49,245 nt of DNA, taken from assembly GCA_002409585.1 (NCBI GenBank), contig DHNP01000039.1, positions 51,620 to 100,864 of the forward strand. Reading direction: 5' to 3'. Both the position numbers and the translations under genes were made by a program. The notes beneath the pieces are model-generated. The model was not told where the DNA came from. It saw only the letters and a program-made list of their open reading frames with translations, and made no database searches. Of the stretch, positions 15,150-23,783 are shown piece by piece (position 1 is the stretch's first letter; each line of letters starts with the position of its first letter). Source of the DNA: Ruminococcaceae bacterium UBA5413. Its GTDB lineage: Bacteria; Bacillota; Clostridia; Oscillospirales; Acutalibacteraceae.

Positions 15150-18100
15150 ATGGTGAATGTCAAACCGGTGAAGGTTGGCAAAAATACCAGAATGAGTTTC
15201 GCGCGTATTGACGAAGTCCTCCCGATGCCTAACTTAATTGAAATCCAAAAAAAATCCTACCAGTGGTTTTTGGATGAAGGCCTGCGGGAAGTTTTCAAAG
15301 ATGTTTCGGGCATAACCGACTATACGGGCAACCTTGTTTTGGACTTCGTCGACTATAAATTGGATGTCGACCACCCCAACTATAGCGTTGAGGAGTGTAA
15401 GGAGCGTGACACTACTTATTCAGCACCATTAAGGGTTACGGCACGCCTGCTTAACAAGGAAAGCGGCGAGATAAAAGAGTCCGAAGTGTTCATGGGCGAT
15501 TTTCCGCTTATGACCGAAAGCGGTACTTTCGTCATAAACGGCGCGGAGCGCGTAATTGTTTCACAGCTTGTTCGTTCGCCGGGCGTTTATTATAAGATGG
15601 ATTATGATAAAACCGGCAAGGAACTTTACAGCGCGACAATGATACCTAACCGCGGCGCATGGCTTGAGTATGAAAGCGACGCAAACGACGTCTTTTACGT
15701 GCGCATAGATAAGAACCGCAAGCTTCCGGTTACTGTTTTCATAAGGGCGCTGGGCCTCGGAACGGATCAGGAGATAGTGGATTATTTCGGCGATGACGAC
15801 AGAATAAACGCCACTATTGAAAAAGACCCGTGTAAAAACATGGAGGAAGCGCTTTTTGAAATATACCGCAAATTAAGGCCGAGCGAGCCTCCGACGATAG
15901 AAAGCGCTCAGGCGCAGATAAACGGCCTTTTCTTTGACTCACGCCGTTATGACCTCTCACGCGTAGGCCGTTATAAGTACAACAAAAAACTCAGCATAGT
16001 CGAGCGCATTACCGGCGAGGTACTGTCAAGGCCGGTCGCGAACCCCGCGACGGGTGAAGTCATGGCGGAAGCCGGAGCCACTGTTTCTAAAAAACTCGCT
16101 AAGCAGATAGACGACGCGGGCGTCTCAATGGTATATGTAAAGCTCGGCGACAGAGAAGTAAAGATTATATCCAACGGTATGGTAGATATAAATAACTTTG
16201 TCAACTTTGATGCCAAAGAGGAGTGCGGCGTCAAAGAGCGCGTGCGCTTCAGCGTACTGGCGGAAATTTTGTCTTCATCGTCCAATGACGAAGAGATAAA
16301 GAGCCAGATTGAAAACCGCTTTGACGAGCTTATCCCTAAGCATATAATCATAGACGATATCTTTGCCTCTATCAATTATATGAACTGCATAGCCGACGGC
16401 TTAGGCACGACGGACGATATAGACCACCTCGGCAACAGGCGCATTCGCTCCGTCGGCGAACTGCTGCAGAACCAGTTCCGTATCGGCTTTTCAAGGCTTG
16501 AGCGCGTCATACGCGAAAGGATGACGCTTCAGGCGCAGGACCTCGAAGTGCTTACGCCACATTCGCTTATAAATATCAGGCCCGTAGTAGCTGCCATAAG
16601 GGAATTCTTCGGTTCATCGCCTCTTTCACAGTTCATGGACCAGACTAACCCTTTGGCGGAGCTTACGCATAAACGCCGCCTTTCCGCTTTGGGGCCGGGC
16701 GGCCTGTCAAGGGACCGCGCGGGGTTCGAAGTACGCGACGTGCACTATACGCATTACGGACGCATGTGCCCTATAGAAACACCTGAAGGCCCTAATATAG
16801 GCCTTATATCATACCTCGCAACTTTTGCACGCATAAATGAGTACGGCTTCATCGAGGCGCCTTTCCGCAAAGTCGATAAAGAAACAGGAGCCGTTACGAA
16901 AGACGTCGTTTATATGACTGCCGATGTTGAAGACAACTACGTCGTCGCACAGGCAAATGAACCGCTTGACGAGAAGGGCCGCTTTAAGAACGCAAAGGTT
17001 AACGGCCGTTACCGCGATGAATTTGTCGAAGTGGAACGCGAAAAGGCGGACTTCATGGATGTGTCACCGCGCATGGTTGTTTCAGTCGCAACGGCGATGA
17101 TACCTTTCCTTGAGCACGACGACGCAAACCGCGCGCTCATGGGCTCCAACATGCAGCGCCAGGCGGTGCCGCTTCTGAGGACGGAGTCCCCCATAGTAGG
17201 CACGGGCATGGAGTACAAGGCGGGCGTCGACTCGGGCGTGTGCGTGCTCGCAAAGCGCAGCGGCGTTGTTAAAAGCGTAAGCGCAGACGAAGTGAAAGTA
17301 ATTGCCGACAACGGCGATGTAGATATTTACCATATAATAAAATTCATGCGCTCAAACCAAAGCACCTGCATAAACCAGGTGCCGATAGTTGACGTTAACC
17401 AGCGCGTGGCGAAGGGCGACGTCATAGCGGACGGCCCGGCCACAAAAGACGGTGAAATAAGCCTCGGCAAAAACGTACTCATAGGGTTTATGACATGGGA
17501 AGGCTACAACTACGAAGACGCCGTCCTTATAAGTGAAAAAGTGGTAAGGGAGGACGTGTTTACTTCTATCCATATTGAGGAATATGAGATGGAGGCAAGG
17601 GACACTAAGCTCGGCCCGGAAGAAATAACGCGCGATATACCTAACGTTAACGAAGACCTTCTGCGAGACCTTGATGAAGGCGGCATAATCCGCATAGGCG
17701 CGGAAGTGCGCGCCGGAGATATACTCGTGGGCAAGGTGACGCCTAAAGGCGAAACGGAGCTTACCGCTGAGGAACGCCTTTTGAGGGCTATCTTCGGTGA
17801 AAAGGCAAGGGAAGTCCGCGACACATCGCTGAGGGTTCCACACGGCGAGTACGGCATCGTCGTTGATGTCAAAGTCTTTACAAGGGAAAACAGCCACGAC
17901 GAGTTAAGTCCCGGCGTCAACAAAGTCGTGCGCTGCTACATCGCCCAAAAGCGTAAGATTTCGGTAGGCGACAAGATGGCCGGACGCCACGGCAACAAGG
18001 GCGTTGTTTCGCGTATACTGCCGGTGGAGGATATGCCGTTCCTGCCCGACGGCACGCCGCTCGACATAGTGCTTAACCCGCTCGGCGTTCCTTCGCGAAT

Positions 18101-18908
18101 GAATATAGGGCAGGTTTTGGAGGTGCACCTTGGCTTGGCCGCCAAACTGCTCGGGTGGAAGATAATGACGCCTGTTTTTGACGGAGCGCAGGAAGAAGAC
18201 ATAGTAGACTGCCTCAAAAAAACCGGCATGAGCCCCGACGGCAAGATACAGCTAAAGGACGGGCGCACGGGAGAATATTTTGACAATAAGGTTACCGTAG
18301 GCTATATGTATTACCTTAAGTTGCATCACCTTGTTGACGATAAGATACACGCAAGGTCGACAGGCCCTTACTCGCTCGTAACACAGCAGCCGCTCGGCGG
18401 CAAGGCGCAGTTCGGCGGGCAGCGTTTCGGAGAAATGGAAGTCTGGGCGCTTGAGGCTTACGGCGCGGCGTATACGCTGCAGGAAATCATAACCGTCAAG
18501 TCCGACGATGTCGTAGGCCGTGTAAAGACTTACGAGGCGATAGTAAAGGGGCAGAACATTCCTAAGCCGGGCGTGCCTGAGTCCTTTAAGGTACTCATAA
18601 AAGAACTTCAGTCGCTTGCACTTGACGTCAAAGTGCTTGATGCAAACGACGAGGAGATAGACCTTAAACAGGATCTCGACGACGACGACATAGGTTTTAA
18701 CGCGCAGGAAAAGACTTTTGACGAGCCTGTTGTCAACGACAGCCAGGAAACCTTTAATGCGGACGGCGATATCGGCGAAGATAATTTATTTGACGAGTCG
18801 GATGATGCAGCGAATGAAGACGACATTGACGATGACGGAATCGGAGACCATCTTAAGCACGGGGAAATGTTTGACTTAAATTCCGACGACAATGTCGATG
18901 AAACTTAA
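15150..18908 (+). CDS. rpoB: DNA-directed RNA polymerase beta subunit
   Basis: Beta subunit of RNA polymerase, 1252 residues. Landmarks are the rifampicin pocket with SPLSQFMDQTNPLAELTHKR (about residue 490, wild-type-like), RRLSALGPGGLSRDRAGFEV, PIETPEGPNIGLI, the active-site Lys region GDKMAGRHGNKGVVSRILP and the C-terminal clamp helix GGKAQFGGQRFGEMEVWALE. I start at ATG 15150 because family members begin MVNVKPVK and GGAGTG lies before it; an ATG 21 bases upstream has no ribosome site. The last ~85 residues form a very acidic tail rich in Asp and Glu. rpoC follows after 15 bases. The usual rplK-rplA-rplJ-rplL genes are absent upstream. Confidence 0.98.
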   Translation: MVNVKPVKVGKNTRMSFARIDEVLPMPNLIEIQKKSYQWFLDEGLREVFKDVSGITDYTGNLVLDFVDYKLDVDHPNYSVEECKERDTTYSAPLRVTARLLNKESGEIKESEVFMGDFPLMTESGTFVINGAERVIVSQLVRSPGVYYKMDYDKTGKELYSATMIPNRGAWLEYESDANDVFYVRIDKNRKLPVTVFIRALGLGTDQEIVDYFGDDDRINATIEKDPCKNMEEALFEIYRKLRPSEPPTIESAQAQINGLFFDSRRYDLSRVGRYKYNKKLSIVERITGEVLSRPVANPATGEVMAEAGATVSKKLAKQIDDAGVSMVYVKLGDREVKIISNGMVDINNFVNFDAKEECGVKERVRFSVLAEILSSSSNDEEIKSQIENRFDELIPKHIIIDDIFASINYMNCIADGLGTTDDIDHLGNRRIRSVGELLQNQFRIGFSRLERVIRERMTLQAQDLEVLTPHSLINIRPVVAAIREFFGSSPLSQFMDQTNPLAELTHKRRLSALGPGGLSRDRAGFEVRDVHYTHYGRMCPIETPEGPNIGLISYLATFARINEYGFIEAPFRKVDKETGAVTKDVVYMTADVEDNYVVAQANEPLDEKGRFKNAKVNGRYRDEFVEVEREKADFMDVSPRMVVSVATAMIPFLEHDDANRALMGSNMQRQAVPLLRTESPIVGTGMEYKAGVDSGVCVLAKRSGVVKSVSADEVKVIADNGDVDIYHIIKFMRSNQSTCINQVPIVDVNQRVAKGDVIADGPATKDGEISLGKNVLIGFMTWEGYNYEDAVLISEKVVREDVFTSIHIEEYEMEARDTKLGPEEITRDIPNVNEDLLRDLDEGGIIRIGAEVRAGDILVGKVTPKGETELTAEERLLRAIFGEKAREVRDTSLRVPHGEYGIVVDVKVFTRENSHDELSPGVNKVVRCYIAQKRKISVGDKMAGRHGNKGVVSRILPVEDMPFLPDGTPLDIVLNPLGVPSRMNIGQVLEVHLGLAAKLLGWKIMTPVFDGAQEEDIVDCLKKTGMSPDGKIQLKDGRTGEYFDNKVTVGYMYYLKLHHLVDDKIHARSTGPYSLVTQQPLGGKAQFGGQRFGEMEVWALEAYGAAYTLQEIITVKSDDVVGRVKTYEAIVKGQNIPKPGVPESFKVLIKELQSLALDVKVLDANDEEIDLKQDLDDDDIGFNAQEKTFDEPVVNDSQETFNADGDIGEDNLFDESDDAANEDDIDDDGIGDHLKHGEMFDLNSDDNVDET

Positions 18909-18923
18909 GGAAGGGGCCGCGGT

Positions 18924-21900
18924 ATGGAATTTAATACATTTGAATCCATAAAGATAGGACTTGCTTCACCTGAGAAAATAAGGGAATGGTCATACGGCGA
19001 GGTAAAAAAACCTGAAACTATAAATTATCGCACGCTTAAACCGGAGCGTGACGGCCTTTTTTGCGAACGTATTTTCGGGCCGACTAAGGACTGGGAATGC
19101 CACTGCGGAAAATATAAAAGGATACGTTACAAAGGCAAGATATGCGAGCGCTGCGGCGTTGAAGTGACAAGGTCAAAGGTGCGCCGCGAGCGCATGGGGC
19201 ACATAGAGCTTGCCGCGCCTGTTTCGCATATATGGTACTTTAAGGGCATACCTTCGCGCATGGGGCTTATGCTCGACATCTCTCCGAGACTCCTCGAAAA
19301 GGTCCTGTACTTTGCGCTTTATATAGTTACAGACCCAGGCAGCGTGCGCGAACTGCAGAAAAAACAGATACTGAACGAAAAAGAATACCGCGACATGCGC
19401 GAAAAATACGAGGACGACTTTGACGCGGGCATGGGAGCGGAAACCATAAAAAAACTCCTCGAGGAAATAGACCTTGACGAAACTTCACAGGAGCTTAAGG
19501 AAGAGCTTAAAACCGCCACAGGCCAAAAGCGCGTGCGCATTTTGAAAAGGCTCGACGTTGTTGAGGCTTTCAGGCTTTCGGGCAACAGGCCCGAGTGGAT
19601 GATACTCGACTGCATACCTGTCATACCTCCGGATTTGCGCCCTATGGTGCAGCTTGACGGCGGCAGGTTCGCGACTTCTGACCTTAACGACCTGTACAGG
19701 CGTGTAATAAACAGGAACAACAGGCTTAAGCGCCTTTTGGAACTCGGCGCGCCGGATATAATAATACGCAACGAAAAACGCATGCTGCAGGAGTCTGTGG
19801 ATGCGCTTATAGATAACGGCCGCCGCGGACGCCCTGTAACAGGGCCTAACAACAGGCCGCTTAAATCCCTCTCAGACATGCTTAAGGGCAAGCAGGGACG
19901 TTTCCGCCAAAACCTTTTGGGCAAGCGCGTAGACTACTCCGGGCGCTCCGTAATAGTTGTCGGGCCTGACCTTAAGATGTACCAGTGCGGCCTGCCTAAG
20001 GAAATGGCATTAGAGCTTTTTAAGCCTTTCGTTATGAAGCGCCTTGTGGAAACAGGCGTTTCCGGCAATATCAAGGCCGCGAGAAAGTCCGTTGAAAGGG
20101 CTAAGCCTGAGGTGTGGGACGCTCTTGAAGTCGTCATTAAAAACCACCCGGTGCTGCTTAACAGGGCCCCTACGCTGCACAGGCTCGGCATACAGGCTTT
20201 TGAGCCTATCCTTGTTGAAGGCAAGGCCTTAAAGCTTCACCCGCTTGCCTGCACGGCTTACAACGCTGACTTCGACGGCGACCAGATGGCTGTCCATGTG
20301 CCGCTTTCATCAGAGGCACAGGCAGAGGCGCGCTTTTTGATGCTTGCCGCCGGCAACCTGCTCAAACCTTCCGACGGACGACCGGTTACAGTGCCTACAC
20401 AGGACATGGTACTCGGCTCGTACTACCTTACCCTTGACAGAGACGGCGAAAAAGGCGAGGGCAAAATATTCAGCAATTATGACGAGGCCGTTATGGCTTA
20501 CGAAAACCATGTCATAGGCCTGCATGCTAAAATCAAAGTGCGCCGTACTTTAATAATCGGCGGGCATGAAGAATCAAAGATAATCGCCACGACTATAGGG
20601 CTTATGATTTTTAACCGCCCGATACCGCAGGACCTCGGTTTTGTCGACCGCTCAAACCCAGAGAACAAGTTTAGGCTTGAAGTAGAGTTTTTGGTAGGCA
20701 AAAAGCAGCTCGGGCAGATTATCGACCGCTGCATACAGATCCACGGCGTGCCTAAAACTTCAGAAGTTTTGGATGAAATAAAGGCTCAGGGATATAAATA
20801 TTCAACCAAAAGCGGCATAACCGTTTCTGTAAGCGATGCCACGGTGCCGCCGCAGAAGCGAGAAATAATATCAGAAACTGAAGATAAGATTGACATTGTT
20901 ACCGACGAGTACAAAAACGGCCTGCTCTCAAATGACGAGCGCTACAAAGCTGTGCTGAAGCTTTGGGGCGATGCGACTGAAAAAGTTTCGGATGCCCTGC
21001 AGAAAAACCTTGACCGCTACAACCCGATATTTATGATGGCCGACTCAGGCGCGCGCGGTTCCATGAGCCAGATACGCCAGCTTGCCGGTATGCGCGGGCT
21101 TATAGCCAACACGTCGGGCAAAACGATAGAAATTCCTATACGCGCGAATTACCGTGAAGGCCTCAACATACTCGAGTACTTCATTTCTTCGCGCGGCGCA
21201 AGGAAGGGCTTGGCCGACACCGCTTTGAGGACGGCCGACTCGGGCTACCTTACGCGCAGGCTTGTCGATGTTTCGCAGGAAGTCATTATAAGGGAAGACG
21301 ACTGCGGCACGGATGAGGGCTTTGAAATTTCCGATATAAAAGAAGAAGGGGAAATTATCGAAACCCTGCATGAGCGCCTCATAGGCAGGTACCTGCTCGA
21401 TGACTTCACAGACGAAAAGACGGGCGAGGTCCTCGTTTCAAAAGATAAGCTTATGGATGAGGGCGATGCGGATATAATAGTAGGCAGGGGTGCCCAAAAG
21501 GTACGCATACGTTCTATCCTTAGCTGCAAAGCGGCTCACGGAATATGCAAAAAGTGCTACGGCGTCAACCTTGCAACGCGCAAGCCCGTTTCGGTAGGCG
21601 AGGCTGTCGGCATAATCGCGGCCCAGTCCATAGGCGAGCCTGGCACGCAGCTTACAATGAGGACGTTCCATACGGGCGGCGTCGCAAGCGCGGAAGATAT
21701 TACACAGGGCCTGCCGCGCGTCGAGGAGCTGTTCGAGGGGCGCAAGCCTAAGCACCTTGCCATACTGAGTGAGATAGGCGGGAAAGTCTCATTTGAGGAG
21801 ATTAAGAAGAGCCGCCATATAGTTGTGACAAATGATGAAACAGGCGAGTCAAAGTCATACCTTATTCCTTTCGGCTCGCATATTGTGGTAAAAGAAGGCA

Positions 21901-22499
21901 GCGTCATAGACAAGGGCACCCGCCTGACGGAGGGTTCCGTAAACCCGCACGACGTGCTGTCTATCATAGGTGTTGAGGCTGTCGAGCATTACCTTATACA
22001 GGAAGTGCAGAAAGTTTACCGTATGCAGGGCGTTGATATAAACGACAAGCATATTGAAGTAATAGTACGCCAGATGCTTAAGAAAGTACGAGTGGAAGAT
22101 GCCGGCGACACGACCATACTGCCAAATTCTTTGGTAGACAAGAGCGACCTCGAAAAAGAAAACGCGGCCATACGCGAGCGCATAGCGGAAGGCGAAACGG
22201 AACTTAAGGAAGCTACCTATACGCCTGTGCTTCTCGGTATAACAAAGGCATCGCTCGCTACGGACTCGTTCCTTTCAGCCGCATCGTTCCAGGAAACGAC
22301 AAGAGTGCTGACCGATGCCGCCATAAAGGGCAAGGTGGACCCGCTCCTCGGGCTTAAGGAAAATGTTATTATAGGCAAGCTTATTCCTGCCGGAACCGGA
22401 ATGAAATGCTACAGGAACGTAGGCATAGACTCGCCTGCTGGCGCTGTAAGAAGCGTGCTGGATTCTGATGATGACAGCTTGACAAACGATGCCGTTTAG
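18924..22499 (+). CDS. rpoC: DNA-directed RNA polymerase beta' subunit
   Basis: Catalytic beta' subunit, 1191 residues. The N-terminal zinc-binding domain has CHCGKYKRIRYKGKICERCG. The catalytic NADFDGDQMAVH (about 447-458) supplies the three Asp residues that hold Mg2+. The trigger-loop region shows GEPGTQLTMRTFHTGG, preceded by the second zinc site (CGTDEG, then CKAAHGICKKCYG). Length is normal for Clostridia. AAGGAAGGG precedes the ATG, 15 bases after rpoB, so the two are one operon. The str-operon promoter overlaps the last codons. Confidence 0.98.
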   Translation: MEFNTFESIKIGLASPEKIREWSYGEVKKPETINYRTLKPERDGLFCERIFGPTKDWECHCGKYKRIRYKGKICERCGVEVTRSKVRRERMGHIELAAPVSHIWYFKGIPSRMGLMLDISPRLLEKVLYFALYIVTDPGSVRELQKKQILNEKEYRDMREKYEDDFDAGMGAETIKKLLEEIDLDETSQELKEELKTATGQKRVRILKRLDVVEAFRLSGNRPEWMILDCIPVIPPDLRPMVQLDGGRFATSDLNDLYRRVINRNNRLKRLLELGAPDIIIRNEKRMLQESVDALIDNGRRGRPVTGPNNRPLKSLSDMLKGKQGRFRQNLLGKRVDYSGRSVIVVGPDLKMYQCGLPKEMALELFKPFVMKRLVETGVSGNIKAARKSVERAKPEVWDALEVVIKNHPVLLNRAPTLHRLGIQAFEPILVEGKALKLHPLACTAYNADFDGDQMAVHVPLSSEAQAEARFLMLAAGNLLKPSDGRPVTVPTQDMVLGSYYLTLDRDGEKGEGKIFSNYDEAVMAYENHVIGLHAKIKVRRTLIIGGHEESKIIATTIGLMIFNRPIPQDLGFVDRSNPENKFRLEVEFLVGKKQLGQIIDRCIQIHGVPKTSEVLDEIKAQGYKYSTKSGITVSVSDATVPPQKREIISETEDKIDIVTDEYKNGLLSNDERYKAVLKLWGDATEKVSDALQKNLDRYNPIFMMADSGARGSMSQIRQLAGMRGLIANTSGKTIEIPIRANYREGLNILEYFISSRGARKGLADTALRTADSGYLTRRLVDVSQEVIIREDDCGTDEGFEISDIKEEGEIIETLHERLIGRYLLDDFTDEKTGEVLVSKDKLMDEGDADIIVGRGAQKVRIRSILSCKAAHGICKKCYGVNLATRKPVSVGEAVGIIAAQSIGEPGTQLTMRTFHTGGVASAEDITQGLPRVEELFEGRKPKHLAILSEIGGKVSFEEIKKSRHIVVTNDETGESKSYLIPFGSHIVVKEGSVIDKGTRLTEGSVNPHDVLSIIGVEAVEHYLIQEVQKVYRMQGVDINDKHIEVIVRQMLKKVRVEDAGDTTILPNSLVDKSDLEKENAAIRERIAEGETELKEATYTPVLLGITKASLATDSFLSAASFQETTRVLTDAAIKGKVDPLLGLKENVIIGKLIPAGTGMKCYRNVGIDSPAGAVRSVLDSDDDSLTNDAV

Positions 22500-22508
22500 G
22501 CTTATAAT
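22479..22508 (+). promoter_or_regulatory. sigma-A promoter of the str operon, inside the end of rpoC
   Basis: A perfect TTGACA (22479-22484) within the last rpoC codons and a perfect TATAAT (22503-22508) just after the stop codon, 18 bp apart. It would give rpsL-rpsG-fusA-tuf its own transcript with a leader of about 160 bases. Confidence 0.8.
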
Positions 22509-22514
22509 TACAAA

Positions 22515-22677
22515 ATGTGATGGTTTATCCGGGCAAGTGGATTTTGCCCTGGCGACAGCCTATTACCGCTGTTAATTCCGCTTTGTTTTTACCTTTATAG
22601 TCCGTACCCCGCACGGGTGCGTGGATTTGAGATGCGAGGCGGTTTAACATATATAAAAATTTGTGAGGAGGTGTCAT
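22515..22677 (+). other. structured 5' leader of rpsL
   Basis: Three hairpins can be drawn between the promoter and rpsL: CCGGGCAA with TTGCCCTGG (22529-22552), ACAGC with GCTGT (22555-22572, followed by a T-rich stretch near 22581-22590), and ACCC with GGGT (22606-22618). They could form an attenuator or a ribosomal-protein binding site. I know no exact consensus they match. Confidence 0.35.
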
Positions 22678-23112
22678 ATGCCAACATTTAACCAACTGGT
22701 ACGCGAGGGAAGAAAGGTTTCCGAAGGTAAGGCCAAGGCTCCTGCCCTTTTAAAAGGCTGGAACTCCAAAAAGAGGATTGCCATTGACCAGGATTCTCCG
22801 CAAAAGCGCGGCGTCTGCACCGTAGTAAAGACCGCTACGCCGAAAAAACCTAACTCTGCACTTAGGAAGATAGCAAGGGTAAGGCTTTCAAACGGTATAG
22901 AGGTAAGCGCCTATATCCCAGGAGTAGGCCATAACCTTCAGGAGCACAGCGTCGTTATGATACGCGGCGGCCGTGTAAAGGATCTGCCTGGCGTCCGCTA
23001 CCATATTATCCGCGGAACACTGGATACCCAGGGCGTTGCCCAGCGTATGCAGGCCCGTTCAAAGTACGGGGCTAAAAGGCCGAAGGCCGGCGCGGCAAAA
23101 GCTGCAAAATAA
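22678..23112 (+). CDS. rpsL: 30S ribosomal protein S12
   Basis: Decoding-centre protein of the small subunit, 144 residues. The conserved loops are present: TPKKPNSALRK (Lys at the classic streptomycin position, wild-type-like) and PGVGHNLQEHSVVMIRGGRV, with the RYHIIRGTLDTQGV end. The start is MPTFNQLV at ATG 22678, eight bases or so after GAGGAGGTG; upstream in-frame codons give a non-family extension. It is first in the str operon, with rpsG 163 bases on. Confidence 0.98.
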   Translation: MPTFNQLVREGRKVSEGKAKAPALLKGWNSKKRIAIDQDSPQKRGVCTVVKTATPKKPNSALRKIARVRLSNGIEVSAYIPGVGHNLQEHSVVMIRGGRVKDLPGVRYHIIRGTLDTQGVAQRMQARSKYGAKRPKAGAAKAAK

Positions 23113-23179
23113 TTGCAAGCTTTACCGTGCGCCCATTTTAACGAAACCTTGCGGCTGCATGTTGAAAAACAAATGCGGC

Positions 23180-23207
23180 GGCGTTCATATAAACTTTTAA
23201 GAACGCC
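23180..23207 (+). other. hairpin in the rpsL-rpsG spacer
   Basis: GGCGTTC (23180-23186) pairs with GAACGCC (23201-23207) around a 14-base loop. The 163-base gap is unusually long inside a str operon. The hairpin may help regulate S7 synthesis or protect mRNA. There is no U-run, so it is not a terminator. Confidence 0.35.
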
Positions 23208-23275
23208 TCTGTATTGGCCTACGGGAGTTTGTTTCGAGTACCTATGATATCATTTCTGTGAAGGAGGGAAGTAAA

Positions 23276-23746
23276 GTGCCAAGAAGAGGTTCAACCGCAA
23301 AACGTGATGTTTTACCCGATCCACTTTATAATTCCAAATTGGTAACACGTCTTATTAATAATATTATGTATGACGGCAAGAGGGGCGTAGCCCAAAAAAT
23401 CGTTTACGGAGCTTTTGACATAATAAAAGATAAATCCGGAAAAGAGCCGCTCGACGTGTTTGAGCAGGCAATGGAAAACGTAATGCCGTCACTGGAAGTA
23501 AAAGCCCGCCGCGTAGGCGGCGCGACATACCAGGTCCCTATGGAAGTACGCCCCGAAAGGCGGCAGACGCTCGGGTTGCGCTGGATTACAAATTATTCGC
23601 GTGAAAGATCTGAAAAGACAATGAAAGAAAGACTTGCCGGCGAAATCCTTGATGCAGTGAACGGTACCGGCGGCGCCGCAAAGAAGCGCGATGAAACGCA
23701 CAAGATGGCAGAGGCCAACAGGGCTTTCGCGCATTACCGCTGGTAA
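23276..23746 (+). CDS. rpsG: 30S ribosomal protein S7
   Basis: Primary 16S rRNA-binding protein of the 30S head, 156 residues, full length. It begins MPRRGSTAKRDVLPDPLYNS and contains GGATYQVPMEVRPERRQTLGLRW and the C-terminal HKMAEANRAFAHYRW. The start is a GTG at 23276 after AAGGAGGG; a GTG six codons upstream is out of line with the family. fusA follows 37 bases later. Confidence 0.97.
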   Translation: MPRRGSTAKRDVLPDPLYNSKLVTRLINNIMYDGKRGVAQKIVYGAFDIIKDKSGKEPLDVFEQAMENVMPSLEVKARRVGGATYQVPMEVRPERRQTLGLRWITNYSRERSEKTMKERLAGEILDAVNGTGGAAKKRDETHKMAEANRAFAHYRW

Positions 23747-23783
23747 AAGTCATGCTGCACAATTCAGAGCTTAGGAGGAAATT

